Assembly: GCA_946478665.1 (NCBI GenBank)
Contig: CAMLCZ010000003.1
Location: 62,001 to 126,000, forward strand
Reading direction: 5' to 3'
Length of the DNA: 64,000 nt
From: an uncultured Bartonella sp.
GTDB lineage: Bacteria > Pseudomonadota > Alphaproteobacteria > Rhizobiales > Rhizobiaceae
Shown: in pieces, positions 47,672-57,504 of the stretch
Numbering within the stretch: position 1 is the first letter of the stretch
How the letters are laid out: the number at the start of each line of letters is the position of its first letter
Program-made: the position numbers and the translations under genes
Notes under the pieces: generated by a model
Database searches by the model: none
What the model saw: only the letters and a program-made list of their open reading frames with translations
What the model was told of the DNA's origin: nothing

Positions 47672-49765
47672 GTGCAGCAAAGCGCGGTGAATTCTACCGA
47701 TAAAAGTAACAAGTTCTCTGGCAGCGATGTAGGATTTGCTGCTGGCATTGTTGTTATTTTAACAGTGCTATTTCTGCCTGTTCCGTCATTTATCTTGGAT
47801 TTGGGCTTATCATTTTCGATTGCTTTTTCCGTTCTCATTCTCATGGTTGCATTATGGATCCAGCGGCCACTTGATTTTTCAGCGTTTCCTACGGTCTTAC
47901 TTATTGCAACTATGCTTCGGCTGTCGCTTAACATTGCGACAACACGCGTTATCCTTACCCATGGAGATGAGGGATATACGGCCGCAGGGCATGTTATTCA
48001 CGGGTTTTCACAATTTGTGATGGGCGGCGACTTTGTTATTGGGCTGGTTGTTTTTGCCATTCTCATCATTGTCAATTTTCTGGTTATTACAAAGGGTGCA
48101 ACACGTATTGCAGAAGTAGGGGCTCGATTTACCCTCGACGCTATCCCGGGTAAGCAAATGGCTATTGATGCCGATTTGTCTTCCGGTTTAATTGATGAAA
48201 AACAGGCGCAAAATCGTCGTCGTGAGCTTGAAGAGGAAAGCTCTTTTTTCGGTTCCATGGATGGTGCGTCCAAGTTTGTTCGTGGCGACGCTATTGCTGG
48301 TCTTATTATTACTGCGGTCAATATTTTTGGCGGTATTGTCATTGGCGTTACACGCCACGGCATGGATATTTCGCAAGCAGCCGATGTTTTTACCAAATTG
48401 TCGGTTGGTGATGGTCTGGTCACCCAAATTCCTGCTCTTATTGTGTCGCTGGCCGCCGGATTGCTCGTTTCCAAAGGTGGAACACGCGGTTCAACCGAAA
48501 AAGCGGTTTTTGGACAGTTGGGAGGCTACCCAAAAGCATTATTTGTGGCCGCTATTTTATTGGCAATTTTGGGGCTCATGCCGGGTTTACCAGCTTTTCC
48601 ATTTTTAACTTTGGCAGCAATGTTGGCTGGTATCGGTTTTTCAATACCGCGTCGCTTGCAAAGGGAAGCCGCCGAACAACAGGCATTGCAGGCGCAGGCC
48701 GATCAAATTGCAAGAAGGGAAGAAAGCCAATCTGTCAAAGCATCACTGGAAACACCACAGATTGAATTGAGTTTAGGCAAACAATTATCAACACGTTTGC
48801 TTCCGCATCAGGCCGAATTGGCAAATCGTGTGGCCAAAATGCGCCGCAAGTTTGCGCAGGAATATGGCTTTGTTATTCCTGAAATTCAGGTTTCTGACGA
48901 TTATGATACACCGGCCAAAAGTTATCGGATAAAATTGCATGGGACAACGGTTGCATCATATGAAATGCGCATTGATGACGTATTGGTAATGTTGGGCGAC
49001 AAACCTGTTCCCAATTTGCCAGGAGAAGAAGTGCGTGAACCAGCCTTTGGCATGCGTGCCTTTGCAACATCCGAAACCTTTCGTCCAGAGCTTATGCGCG
49101 ATGGGTATCTTGCGGTGGATAATCTGTCAGTCTTGCTGACGCATTTGAGTGAAGTTTTGCGCAATAATTTGGCGCAATTGCTTTCCTATAAGGATATGCG
49201 CATACTCTTGGAACGCTTGGGGCCAGAATATCGCAAACTTCTGGAAGAAATCTGTCCAGCACATTTATCCTATTCCGGTTTACAATCGGTTTTGAAATTG
49301 TTGCTTGCAGAACGTGTTTCTATTCGCAATCTTGATCTTATTCTTGAAGCTATCGCGGAAATTGCGCCTCATGTTCGACGCGCAGAACTTATTGTCGAAC
49401 ACGTTCGTATGCGTATGTCGCAGCAAATATGTGGCGATTTGTCGGATAACGGCGTTTTAAACGTGTTGCGGTTGGGAAGCCATTGGGATCTTGTGTTCCA
49501 TCAGGCATTAAAACGGGATGCCAAAGGTGAAATCATCGAGTTTGATATTGATCCGCGTGAACTGGAAAAATTCGGCACTGCTGCAACAAATTCCATTCGC
49601 AAACATATGGAAAAAGGCGAACGCTTTGTTTTGATTACTTCGCCGGAAGCTCGCCCTTATGTCAGAATGATTATCGAGCGGTTGTTTACAACCTTGCCGG
49701 TTTTATCCCATGCCGAAATTGCACGAGGCGTTGAAGTGAAAACCTTAGGAACCATAGCTGATTGA
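47672..49765 (+). CDS. flhA: Flagellar export apparatus protein FlhA
   Basis: A 697-residue core of the flagellar type III export gate. The N-terminal half has eight membrane helices with the FHIPEP-type signature [19 protein letters not shown] near residue 150. The C-terminal half (about 350-697) is the soluble domain that docks chaperone-substrate complexes. It starts with GTG at 47672, with AAGGAA upstream. It begins a plus-strand run flhA-fliR-orf-flgJ-orf-orf. In Agrobacterium flhA lies apart from the fliG block; here the two are close together. Confidence 0.96.
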   Translation: MQQSAVNSTDKSNKFSGSDVGFAAGIVVILTVLFLPVPSFILDLGLSFSIAFSVLILMVALWIQRPLDFSAFPTVLLIATMLRLSLNIATTRVILTHGDEGYTAAGHVIHGFSQFVMGGDFVIGLVVFAILIIVNFLVITKGATRIAEVGARFTLDAIPGKQMAIDADLSSGLIDEKQAQNRRRELEEESSFFGSMDGASKFVRGDAIAGLIITAVNIFGGIVIGVTRHGMDISQAADVFTKLSVGDGLVTQIPALIVSLAAGLLVSKGGTRGSTEKAVFGQLGGYPKALFVAAILLAILGLMPGLPAFPFLTLAAMLAGIGFSIPRRLQREAAEQQALQAQADQIARREESQSVKASLETPQIELSLGKQLSTRLLPHQAELANRVAKMRRKFAQEYGFVIPEIQVSDDYDTPAKSYRIKLHGTTVASYEMRIDDVLVMLGDKPVPNLPGEEVREPAFGMRAFATSETFRPELMRDGYLAVDNLSVLLTHLSEVLRNNLAQLLSYKDMRILLERLGPEYRKLLEEICPAHLSYSGLQSVLKLLLAERVSIRNLDLILEAIAEIAPHVRRAELIVEHVRMRMSQQICGDLSDNGVLNVLRLGSHWDLVFHQALKRDAKGEIIEFDIDPRELEKFGTAATNSIRKHMEKGERFVLITSPEARPYVRMIIERLFTTLPVLSHAEIARGVEVKTLGTIAD

Positions 49766-49777
49766 TAGGATTAGGTC

Positions 49778-50545
49778 ATGTCGTTCTCCTCACTTCCCCT
49801 AGATCAACTGGTTGTAGTCACTATGTTGATTTTTGCGAGGGTGGGGGCTTGCTTGATGCTGGTTCCGGGCTTTTCAAGTTCACGCATTCCGATGAATCTG
49901 AGATTATTTTTGGCCATTGCTTTTTCGCTCATTATCGTGCCATTGGCCGGTGACAATTTTCACAACATTACTGAAAATCCGACACTGGGAACTTTGCTTG
50001 CCGGAATTGCGGCGGAATCGCTTGTTGGTGCAACATTTGGTGTTATTGCACATGCTTATATGTGGGCCGTTCAATTTATGGCAAATATTATCGGTATGTC
50101 TGCCGGATATTCTGGTCAACCCGGCAATAGCGTCATTGAATCAATGCCAGAATCCCAAGTTGCTAATTTTATAACTTTGGGCATGTTAATGCTGTTTTTT
50201 GCAAGTGATCTTCATATGGTTGTCATAAAAGGCTTGTTATCATCTTATCAGATTATACCTGTGTCTTTAACACCAAAGCCCCAATCCGCGCTTATTGATT
50301 ATAGAGATGCACTTTCACAAAGTTTTTTAACAACACTGCGGATAGCAAGCCCATTTATTATCTATGCAATTCTGGTCAATGTATCAGTTGGTTTGATTAA
50401 TAAATTAACGCCTAGTATTCCCGTCTATTTCATCTCGATGCCCTTTGTCATGCTGGGGGGGCTGTTATTATTATATTATTTGATGCCAGAAATTCTCACC
50501 TTTTTAACTTCGGAACTATCAACTTGGTTGAATAGGGGACCATAA
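49778..50545 (+). CDS. fliR: Flagellar biosynthesis protein FliR
   Basis: A 255-residue membrane component of the export gate (with FliP and FliQ). About six membrane helices are present; family segments are ARVGACLMLVPGFSSSRIP near residue 25, GMSAGYSGQPGNSVIES near 108 and the C-terminal MPFVMLGGLLLLYY. It lies 12 bp after flhA, and its stop overlaps the start of the next gene (TAATG), so it is part of the flhA operon. Confidence 0.94.
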   Translation: MSFSSLPLDQLVVVTMLIFARVGACLMLVPGFSSSRIPMNLRLFLAIAFSLIIVPLAGDNFHNITENPTLGTLLAGIAAESLVGATFGVIAHAYMWAVQFMANIIGMSAGYSGQPGNSVIESMPESQVANFITLGMLMLFFASDLHMVVIKGLLSSYQIIPVSLTPKPQSALIDYRDALSQSFLTTLRIASPFIIYAILVNVSVGLINKLTPSIPVYFISMPFVMLGGLLLLYYLMPEILTFLTSELSTWLNRGP

Positions 50546-50940
50546 TGGCAAACGATATTCAAAGGTTTGGCAAGCTTCTAAAAGCGCAAAAATTGGTCAA
50601 AATGCGCGACGAAGCCAATCTGGAAAATTCGCGGGGCTTGCGTCAATCATTAGACGAAGAAGACCATTTTTTAATGTCCTTGATGGAACATGGTTCACAG
50701 GCAGATTTTTTTGATCCCACATTGCTATCTCGCCGTCTTGAACGCAATGCGCGTCATGAAGCGGTGCTCGACCATGAAATTGCCAATCAGACACAAACAC
50801 TATTACAATCCTCACGCCGTTGCGATGTCATTGACGAAAAATTGCAACAAGCCAAAGATATTGAGCAACGCAAAGACATGGCCGCAATGTTGGAAGAATA
50901 TGTTGCCGCTAAAATCATTAAAGACACCAGCTTGGCATAA
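50545..50940 (+). CDS. Flagellar cluster protein, FliJ-like helical
   Basis: A 131-residue, almost wholly helical, charged protein. Its start overlaps the fliR stop (TAATG). Rhizobiales often have a small coiled-coil gene in this position, and a FliJ-like export chaperone role is plausible: the heptad-like LERNARHEAVLDHEIANQTQTLLQSS run is consistent with a coiled coil. No direct sequence match to FliJ was visible to me, so the name is avoided. Confidence 0.6.
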   Translation: MANDIQRFGKLLKAQKLVKMRDEANLENSRGLRQSLDEEDHFLMSLMEHGSQADFFDPTLLSRRLERNARHEAVLDHEIANQTQTLLQSSRRCDVIDEKLQQAKDIEQRKDMAAMLEEYVAAKIIKDTSLA

Positions 50941-51055
50941 GCTTCGCAGCCTATATTTATAACCTTAGGAATATCGTGAACGTGTAAAATCGCATAGATA
51001 TTCTTATTCTAAGCATAATCCGGTTTGATACGGACATAAGCTTGAAGAGGTAGTA

Positions 51056-51655
51056 ATGGCTATAAAACCGCCTTCTGATTTGGTGTTGGATGTTTCCCGC
51101 GCTGCAGATCCACTCGAATATCGGGCATCGGTGGAAAAATTGCGTAATGCACAAAGTGCTGTTCGTGCCGTTAATCAAGTAGCTAATGGAAATTCATTTG
51201 CCCAGTTGACGAACGCTGATGGAACAACATCTGAAACTTTGTCAAATCAATCAATTAATCAGGTAAAATACAAGCTAAAGCCAGAAGGTGGAGATAATGT
51301 AGAAGCTTACAAGAAGTTTGAAGCTTTCATGTTGCAAACATTTATCCAAAATATGTTTACCACTGACACACCCTCTGTTTTTGGCAAGGGGCAGGCTGGC
51401 GAATTCTGGAAATCCATGATGGCTGAATCGATGGCAAAAGAAATGTCCGATCATGGTGGCATTGGTGTTGCTAAAATATTGGAAAATAACCAGCAGACGA
51501 GACAAGCCAATGTAGAATTGACGAATGAGCTAAACTCTACCCATGATTTGGGAATACTTGCCAGAGCGAGCAAAAATCCACAGGCCACAATCGATAATAT
51601 CGTTCACAGTAATGAGATTAATCTTGTCCGCCAACACATGACGAAAAATACCTAA
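51056..51655 (+). CDS. flgJ: FlgJ-like rod-binding protein
   Basis: A 199-residue protein with the FlgJ N-terminal rod-binding (Rod-binding, PF10135-type) domain. The conserved YKKFEAFMLQTFIQNMFTTD segment is near residue 84, and the FGKGQAGEFWKSMMAESMAKEM segment is near 108. The muramidase domain of enterobacterial FlgJ is absent, as usual in alphaproteobacteria. It would chaperone rod assembly in the periplasm. GAAGAGG precedes the ATG. Confidence 0.85.
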   Translation: MAIKPPSDLVLDVSRAADPLEYRASVEKLRNAQSAVRAVNQVANGNSFAQLTNADGTTSETLSNQSINQVKYKLKPEGGDNVEAYKKFEAFMLQTFIQNMFTTDTPSVFGKGQAGEFWKSMMAESMAKEMSDHGGIGVAKILENNQQTRQANVELTNELNSTHDLGILARASKNPQATIDNIVHSNEINLVRQHMTKNT

Positions 51656-51703
51656 TGATGCAGGCGGGGTAATGGTTGTCATAAAAATGAAAGGGAATTT
51701 CTT

Positions 51704-52147
51704 ATGCCGTTAACGGAGCAGGAAAAAGGATTAATATCATCTATTACGAAAAAGAAAAAAGATGCTCCTGTTGGACGTGTGATAGCAGTGGCCAGATTTA
51801 CAGCCGCAGTGAATAGCCTTGAAGAAGTTGTCGACTACGAGACAGAGGCTCTGGAAAAAAATCAAAATCCTAACTTCAATGACATTAATGCGCGTAAGAC
51901 ACGCGGTTTGCGCGATTTGAACCAATCTATGGAAGAAGTCGCCAAATATATGAATGATATGGTTAAAACCGAACTTGAAATATTATTGAGGGGCTTAGCA
52001 ACAAAGCTTGAGCGGAACAGTGAATTGTTGAAAGTGCATCTTGAGGCCGTCAGTGAACTTTCTCAAATGATACAAGATGCTGCAAGACAGCAGGAAACTG
52101 ATGGAACTTACGACCCATATTCAGTCAATAATGGGCGCTATAAATGA
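51704..52147 (+). CDS. Flagellar cluster helical protein, FlgN-like
   Basis: A 147-residue alpha-helical protein lying between flgJ and the FliL-like gene. The MPLTEQEKGLISSITKKKKD start, the long heptad-like central part and a size of about 150 match FlgN-type export chaperones, but sequence identity is not obvious to me. AAGGGAA precedes the ATG. The stop overlaps the ATG of the next gene by four bases (ATGA). FlgN-like chaperones serve hook-associated proteins; that role is inferred from size, fold and place. Confidence 0.55.
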   Translation: MPLTEQEKGLISSITKKKKDAPVGRVIAVARFTAAVNSLEEVVDYETEALEKNQNPNFNDINARKTRGLRDLNQSMEEVAKYMNDMVKTELEILLRGLATKLERNSELLKVHLEAVSELSQMIQDAARQQETDGTYDPYSVNNGRYK

Positions 52148-52608
52148 TAAAAATTGTTGCCATTGGTTTGTGGGTATGCGTGGTTGCTTTAGGAACCCTG
52201 ATGCTGGGCATCAAGATAAACTCTGAACCAAAATCAGCAGATGCAACAGAAAATGTAGGTCCGACAATTGACTATGATCGCACCGATGTTATGAGCGTAC
52301 CAATTTTGGCCGATGGAAAAGTGAACGGCTATATTATTTCTCAGCTCATTTACACGGTCGATTCAAATGTAAAACACAAGTTGAATGTGCCTCTGGGGAT
52401 TTTTGTGAACGATGAGGTTTTCAGAACATTTTTCGGCTCATATTCCGACACAAAAAAAATCGAACGCGTAAAGTTTGATGATGTGAAAAAACAAATTATT
52501 GACGGGGTCAATCAGCGCTTTCCCGAGCCTGTTATTAAAGATCTTATGGTTGAGCAGTTTAATTATATACCGGCAGACCAAGTGAGAGATATGAATAAAG
52601 TAAAATAA
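52144..52608 (+). CDS. Membrane-anchored protein of flagellar cluster, FliL-like
   Basis: A 154-residue protein with one N-terminal membrane helix (about residues 3-24) and a periplasmic domain that resembles FliL-type proteins in size and arrangement: an MSVPILADGKVNGYIISQLI segment near 55 and a C-terminal LMVEQFNYIPADQVRD. FliL stabilises the stator or motor near the MotAB complex. The start overlaps the preceding gene by four bases. The match is structural and positional; identity is not firm. Confidence 0.55.
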   Translation: MIKIVAIGLWVCVVALGTLMLGIKINSEPKSADATENVGPTIDYDRTDVMSVPILADGKVNGYIISQLIYTVDSNVKHKLNVPLGIFVNDEVFRTFFGSYSDTKKIERVKFDDVKKQIIDGVNQRFPEPVIKDLMVEQFNYIPADQVRDMNKVK

Positions 52609-52692
52609 CAGCAAACGCGGTTATCGGTTTTATTTGATGTTTTGGAAATGGGGTGCGTTATGCGCCTTTTCTTTTAACACTTTATAATGTTT

Positions 52693-53118
52693 TTAATGGG
52701 CTTGTATGTTTTGAATGCGGGCATCATCAAGGGCTTGCATCAAAATACGGGTATTTGTATCGTCATCACTAGGATTTTCAAAAACTATGTTTTCCAGTTG
52801 AATAGCAAATCCTTCAGGCGACATAATAATCTGGAAATATGCCGTAACGCCTTCATTGGAAAATTCCATATCAAGCGTGATCGTCGGTGGTGTATCCCAA
52901 TCCAATAGATAACTTCCATTATGCCCAAAACGCATTGTATGGGGATAGAAATGTAGTTCAGTGGCGGCATCAATAATGTCGGTAATATTGGCAAAATGCT
53001 CGTCGTGGATATACGCGATGAAATCAGCCGCGTCGACCAGTTTGATTTCTGGTATGATCCGAGCCACTTGTTTGGCAATCATCTTTTCACGCATTTCATT
53101 CAAAGTATCTTCGCTCAT
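52693..53118 (-). CDS. Hypothetical protein at the end of the flhB operon
   Basis: A 141-residue soluble protein; no family is recognised. Segments such as FIAYIHDEHFANITDIIDAATEL and LLDWDTPPTITLDMEF give mixed helical and beta content. It lies 51 bp downstream of flhB on the same strand, so it is probably the last gene of the motA-fliM-orf-fliN-fliG-flhB unit and may have a flagellar function. The ATG at 53118 is preferred to an in-frame GTG four codons earlier; neither has a strong ribosome-binding site. Confidence 0.6.
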   Translation of the reverse strand: MSEDTLNEMREKMIAKQVARIIPEIKLVDAADFIAYIHDEHFANITDIIDAATELHFYPHTMRFGHNGSYLLDWDTPPTITLDMEFSNEGVTAYFQIIMSPEGFAIQLENIVFENPSDDDTNTRILMQALDDARIQNIQAH

Positions 53119-53168
53119 TTTATTTTTCACGACACAGTTTAAATTGAACTAGAACGATATTTATTCTG

Positions 53169-54239
53169 TCACTGTAGCTTTTGACTATTAACAAAACGAA
53201 TCAATTCAGCAACAGCTTGATAGAATTCTTGCGGTATAACTTGATCAACTTCAACTTGTTTATAGAGTGCTCGTGCCAATGGCACGTTTTCAATCACAGG
53301 TATATCATGTTCAGTGGCTATTTCTCGGATTTTGATTGCCAAAATGTCCTGTCCTTTGGCTATAACAACAGGGGCGTAGTCGGTGGGTGGTTGATATCGT
53401 AAGGCGACAGAAAAGTGTGTTGGGTTTGCGATAACCATGGTGGCTTTGGGAACATTCGCCATCATTTGGCGGCGTATACGGTCACGTGCTAATGACCGCA
53501 TACGTGCTTTCACCATAGGGTTACCTTCAATTTCCTTTTGCTCATCACGAAGTTCCTGCTTGCTCATGCGTAAATTTCGTCTCCAGCTAAATCGTGACCA
53601 AGCAATGTCAAAACCAGCGATTGCAACAACAGAGACGGCAAAAGAGATAAGAAGGTGAGCAATTTCAGATCGGATATATTCAGGTATTGCCGATGAATCG
53701 GTTGCTAAGGCATCAATAAAAACCGTATTTCCTTTGAAAAAAGAAAAATAAACAATCAGGCTAACACCAATTAGCTTTGCCAAAGACTTTAAAAACTCGA
53801 CAAAGCCGGCTTTACCAAAGATACGGTTTAGGCCGTTTAACGGTGAAATGCGTGAAAACTGCGGCCTAATTCTTTCTCCTACAAATCGTGGAGCATTTTG
53901 TATCATGGAGGAAGCAAGGCCTATAACAGGAATAATAACAAGTATGGGCGCTAAAGCCAAACCGACAGATCCCCCCACCAAAAACATAAGATGCTTGATG
54001 TCTTCTGCCCCATTTAGACGCCAACTTTCAGGACGTTCTATCCATTGGACAAGAAAAGTAGACAGCTTGGACATTGATGGTAATGCCACAAAAATGGCAA
54101 TTATACTGTAACCAACAAGAGATGCAAAAGTTGGCAATTCGCGTGAAAAAGGCAAGTTTCCCTTCTCTTCGGCTTTGCTTATTTTGTGCTCGGTCGGTTC
54201 CTCTGTTTGACTGTCTTTATCAGGTTTTTCCTCAGCCAT
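53169..54239 (-). CDS. flhB: Flagellar export gate protein FlhB
   Basis: A 356-residue FlhB that sets export substrate specificity. It has four membrane helices in the first 210 residues and a C-terminal cytoplasmic domain with the autocleavage site NPTHFSVALRY near residue 265. EEKPDKDSQTEEPTEHKISKAEEKGNLPFSREL at the N-terminus is typical (charged, then the FSRE motif). It is six bases after fliG on the minus strand. Confidence 0.95.
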   Translation of the reverse strand: MAEEKPDKDSQTEEPTEHKISKAEEKGNLPFSRELPTFASLVGYSIIAIFVALPSMSKLSTFLVQWIERPESWRLNGAEDIKHLMFLVGGSVGLALAPILVIIPVIGLASSMIQNAPRFVGERIRPQFSRISPLNGLNRIFGKAGFVEFLKSLAKLIGVSLIVYFSFFKGNTVFIDALATDSSAIPEYIRSEIAHLLISFAVSVVAIAGFDIAWSRFSWRRNLRMSKQELRDEQKEIEGNPMVKARMRSLARDRIRRQMMANVPKATMVIANPTHFSVALRYQPPTDYAPVVIAKGQDILAIKIREIATEHDIPVIENVPLARALYKQVEVDQVIPQEFYQAVAELIRFVNSQKLQ

Positions 54240-54245
54240 AATTTA

Positions 54246-55385
54246 TCATTTTGAGGAAGCCTTCCCTTCGTCACCTTCCGTGTTTGGAGCCCCGTTGCTA
54301 TTTTGTGCAGCGTCGGCATCGCTTGTCAGTGTTATTTTTCCTTCATTGGCCAATTTGATAGCGTCTTGCGCAATCGTGCGTCGTGCATTTGTAATATCAA
54401 CTTGCGTCAATACATCATTCGGAGATTTTAATTCCGCTTCAACCATACGACGGTTGCGTTGGGACAATGAGCTTAAAATAACATCAACGATATTTTTATC
54501 GGCACCTCGCAGAGCAGTTATAATGACATCAGATGGAATATCATCAAACAGTAGTAAGCGTGCGCGTGCAGTGAGGCGCGGAATATCATCAAATACAAAT
54601 AATTTGGATTTTATCTTTTCCAGATCATCTGGATCAAGACCATCGAGACTTGCCAACATTTCGTCAACATCACTCTTGTCGAGCTGGTTTAAAATCGTTG
54701 CCACTTCGCCATAATGCGATTGTTCCGCCGTATCGCCTTTTTGTGAGAATAGCGGCCGTAACGCTTGATCTAATATCTCATCAACAATTGGTAATACCGC
54801 ACGTAAATGCAATGTCCGGCGAATGACATCGCCCCGTATGGCCATTGTTTGCGCGAGTAACAACTTTGCTGCAAGATCAGATGGTAGGCGTGAAATAATA
54901 TAAGCGAGAACTTGCGGATGTTCCTGCGGAAGATAGTTTTGTAACTCTTCGGCCGACATCTTGCCCATAATGTCCCAAAGACTTTCCAAGGGGAGGGCAG
55001 GCGTCGCATTGGGGTCGAGTACCTTTGCAGCTTCATCTTCAGGCAGTGTTTCTTGCACAAGCGTGTCAAATCGTTCGCCAGCTTGGGAAAAAGATGCACC
55101 TTCAGCAAAAGCATCTTCAAACTGTCTGACCAATATATCAAAATCATCGGGCGTGATATTAGGAAGTGTATGTGCTTGGCCACTTAACCGACGCAAATCT
55201 TCTGGCGAAAAATGTTTAAGCACTTTTGCCGCTGCAGGTTTCCCCATTGCAACAAGGAGTGCCGCTACTTTTTGTTGTCCTGTAAGGTTATCAATAACAG
55301 ACGATGTTTTTGGCTTTTCCGATGTGGTTTCATCAACCACCGGATCTTCACTTTTCACATCGCTGTCTTGTTCAGATTGCGCCAT
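54246..55385 (-). CDS. fliG: Flagellar motor switch protein FliG
   Basis: A 379-residue C-ring protein that receives torque from MotA. The N-terminal and middle domains are recognisable by the EHPQ motif (PQEHPQVLAYIISRLPSDLAAKLL near residue 155). The C-terminal torque domain has DDIPRLTARARLLLFDDIPSD-like segments. It is longer than typical FliG (about 335) because of an acidic N-terminal extension (about 35 residues) and a polar, Asn/Gly/Lys-rich C-terminal tail (about 25 residues). Confidence 0.95.
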   Translation of the reverse strand: MAQSEQDSDVKSEDPVVDETTSEKPKTSSVIDNLTGQQKVAALLVAMGKPAAAKVLKHFSPEDLRRLSGQAHTLPNITPDDFDILVRQFEDAFAEGASFSQAGERFDTLVQETLPEDEAAKVLDPNATPALPLESLWDIMGKMSAEELQNYLPQEHPQVLAYIISRLPSDLAAKLLLAQTMAIRGDVIRRTLHLRAVLPIVDEILDQALRPLFSQKGDTAEQSHYGEVATILNQLDKSDVDEMLASLDGLDPDDLEKIKSKLFVFDDIPRLTARARLLLFDDIPSDVIITALRGADKNIVDVILSSLSQRNRRMVEAELKSPNDVLTQVDITNARRTIAQDAIKLANEGKITLTSDADAAQNSNGAPNTEGDEGKASSK

Positions 55386-55413
55386 AACCGTCTTTCAAAC
55401 GCCTTATTATATT

Positions 55414-55959
55414 TTATTTACCGATAATTTCGGTCAAACTTACGCCAAAACGTGATGAATCATCTTCCATCACAATGACTTCTCCACGTGCAATTACGCG
55501 GCCATTAACCACAATATCAACCGGATCTCCGATCTGCTTATCAAGCGTGATGACAGCACCACGACCCAAATTCATCAAGGTGGCAACCGGCATGGTTGTG
55601 CCCCCTAAAACAACCTGCACTTCCACAGGAATACTCATGATAAGATCGGCATTACCTGGGTGATCTGCGGAATTCATTTGATTTGGTTGCGCCTGTGAAT
55701 TGCCATGGCTGGACGTATTCGATGAAAAAGTTGCACCGGCAGCTTTATGGGCGCCCGCAGCAAAATCACTATTCGTTGCCTTGGAAGAAGCATCAGAATG
55801 TGACGAGGCTGCTTGCGATGTTTTAGCCGCTGCATCAGATCCATGAATATCGGATTGATTGCGTTGTGCGTCGCTATGCGATTGCCCGTCTGTTGCGTTG
55901 GCAGGAGAGCCAGCTTGTGAACTTGCAGATTTATCAGTTTGGGTCGGTTGGTCGGTCAT
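55414..55959 (-). CDS. fliN: Flagellar motor switch protein FliN
   Basis: A 181-residue FliN. The first 100 residues are low-complexity (Ser, Ala, His, Gln, Asn, Asp) and disordered; the C-terminal SpoA domain (about 102-181) has [46 protein letters not shown]. It is much longer than typical enteric FliN, but long N-termini occur in Rhizobiales. ATG 55959 has GGTGA about seven bases upstream. Confidence 0.93.
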   Translation of the reverse strand: MTDQPTQTDKSASSQAGSPANATDGQSHSDAQRNQSDIHGSDAAAKTSQAASSHSDASSKATNSDFAAGAHKAAGATFSSNTSSHGNSQAQPNQMNSADHPGNADLIMSIPVEVQVVLGGTTMPVATLMNLGRGAVITLDKQIGDPVDIVVNGRVIARGEVIVMEDDSSRFGVSLTEIIGK

Positions 55960-55997
55960 ATTATTCACCGCTTATTCTAGTGTGTTCCAATAGTCAG

Positions 55998-56468
55998 TTA
56001 TAATTGAACTGTATTTTTTAAGTCGGCTCTATGAACTCTGCGCTGGACAAAAACCGGAAGACCTTTTTGTTGTAATGTTTGCTCAGAGGCTGAATGGGAA
56101 GGTGAAGACCCTGAAGATGGACCATGGGCTTGAGCGGTGAGTATGCCGCGCAAACGGTTAAAATCGTTCTGCAATTGATTGCGCACAGTTTCCATATGGG
56201 CAACCGAGCGGTCCACTTCTCTGCGAATGCGAGCAGATTCCGTAATACGTGCATCCAGTTTACGATTTTCATCACGAAAATCTTGGTGTTCTTCACGCAA
56301 TGCTTGAATGGCATGGTCAAGACTTGACGTAGCGGCATGCACTTGCTGTGCAAGCTCACGTCCTAACCGTATTGTGCTGGCAAGTTTACGGGATGTGATA
56401 ATGAAAACCCCGAGAGAAATCATTGCCAGAATAGCACCCACAATATTAACTATGAACCAGCTCATCAT
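55998..56468 (-). CDS. DUF6468-like coiled-coil membrane protein between fliM and fliN
   Basis: A 156-residue protein with an N-terminal membrane helix (about residues 4-24) and a long coiled coil (about 25-105), then a Ser/Gln-rich linker (SSGSSPSHSASEQTLQQ) and a basic end. It fits a DUF6468-like family of alphaproteobacterial flagellar loci. Two consecutive ATGs follow GAGGAAAT inside the end of fliM; the gene overlaps fliM by about 23 bases. Its place between the C-ring genes suggests a motor or C-ring function. Confidence 0.75.
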   Translation of the reverse strand: MMSWFIVNIVGAILAMISLGVFIITSRKLASTIRLGRELAQQVHAATSSLDHAIQALREEHQDFRDENRKLDARITESARIRREVDRSVAHMETVRNQLQNDFNRLRGILTAQAHGPSSGSSPSHSASEQTLQQKGLPVFVQRRVHRADLKNTVQL

Positions 56469-57501
56469 ACATTTCCTCTTCTTCATCGATAAGGTCCGAG
56501 ACTTTTACCGAAAAATTTGATCCTACTTTACCTAAAGAACACTTATAGAGCGGCTTATCACCACTCCGTAATCTGATTTGTTTGACTGCATGAATTGGCA
56601 GTGGCAGAACTTGTCCAATTTTCAGATGCATTAAATCATTGAGTGTCATTGTCCCTTGCAAAATGTAAGCTTCAATACCAACATGGGCACGGCTGACTTC
56701 TTGGCGCAGTCGCTTTGCCCATAAGGGGTCTGTTCGGGTAGATGGTGCACGCAAAACTCGTGTGACAGCTTCTTGAATTGGTCTATGGCAACTTCTTGGC
56801 ATTAATAAATTCAGATTTGTGTCAGCTTCACCTATTTTGATGGAAAGGACACAGGAAAACATACGTAAATGCTGAAAATTATTGATATCAAATTGCTGTG
56901 CTTGAATAGTCTCTTTGAAGTTGAATAATGACCCGTCGCCGCTACCAAAAACATCATCCATTGCATAGGATAATAATTTAGCCAGCGTCTCACCGGTTTT
57001 ATTTTCTACCGCACTAAAGGGGCGACCATTTCTATTGATAGCCATTGGTTCGGACGCACCAAAAAAAGCGTCTGTTACAAGGCTTACGAGATTGGCATCC
57101 AGCACAAACAGGACATCACCACCCCACCGGTCGGCTTCAAACCTAACAATGAGGGTTTCGCTGCCAATTACGTTAGAAAGTGCATCGGCTTTTAATGTGT
57201 CAAGCGACTTTACTTCTGAGACAAATTTTGCAGAAGTATATTGTGCTAGGCGTGTACAAAGATTGCTGGAAGCATCACCGAAAACATGCTGGAATGACAT
57301 TAAATCATCGCTGGAAAGACCGGCTGCCTGCAAAATATGTTCTGCTAAAACATCTTTTTTCTTTTCAGTCGCTGCATCATCGCTCTGCAATGAGTGTGTT
57401 CCATTGGTTTTATCTGTTTCGTTGACTTTCGACTTTGCGCCGGAGGCTTTTTTATCAGTAGCCTTAAGCCCGTCCTTGTTATCTTTGCTCGCCTCAGACA
57501 T
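56446..57501 (-). CDS. fliM: Flagellar motor switch protein FliM
   Basis: A 351-residue FliM. An acidic/Lys-rich N-terminal segment (about 1-65) precedes the CheC-like middle domain, and the C-terminal SpoA domain (about 270-345) has TLNDLMHLKIGQVLPLPIHA. CheY-binding and FliG-binding regions lie in the N-terminal and middle parts. It is the second gene of the minus-strand unit, three bases after motA. Alphaproteobacterial FliM diverges widely, but the position and SpoA domain are clear. Confidence 0.92.
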   Translation of the reverse strand: MSEASKDNKDGLKATDKKASGAKSKVNETDKTNGTHSLQSDDAATEKKKDVLAEHILQAAGLSSDDLMSFQHVFGDASSNLCTRLAQYTSAKFVSEVKSLDTLKADALSNVIGSETLIVRFEADRWGGDVLFVLDANLVSLVTDAFFGASEPMAINRNGRPFSAVENKTGETLAKLLSYAMDDVFGSGDGSLFNFKETIQAQQFDINNFQHLRMFSCVLSIKIGEADTNLNLLMPRSCHRPIQEAVTRVLRAPSTRTDPLWAKRLRQEVSRAHVGIEAYILQGTMTLNDLMHLKIGQVLPLPIHAVKQIRLRSGDKPLYKCSLGKVGSNFSVKVSDLIDEEEEMYDELVHS

Positions 57502-57504
57502 GGT

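Noticed and set aside
47998-48608. Long frames antisense and shifted within flhA (47998-48474 minus, 48192-48608 plus)
   Set aside because: They are shadows of flhA, which has unambiguous motifs throughout.
55212-55455. Plus-strand frames opposite fliG
   Set aside because: Shadows of fliG with no start site; fliG is clear on the minus strand.
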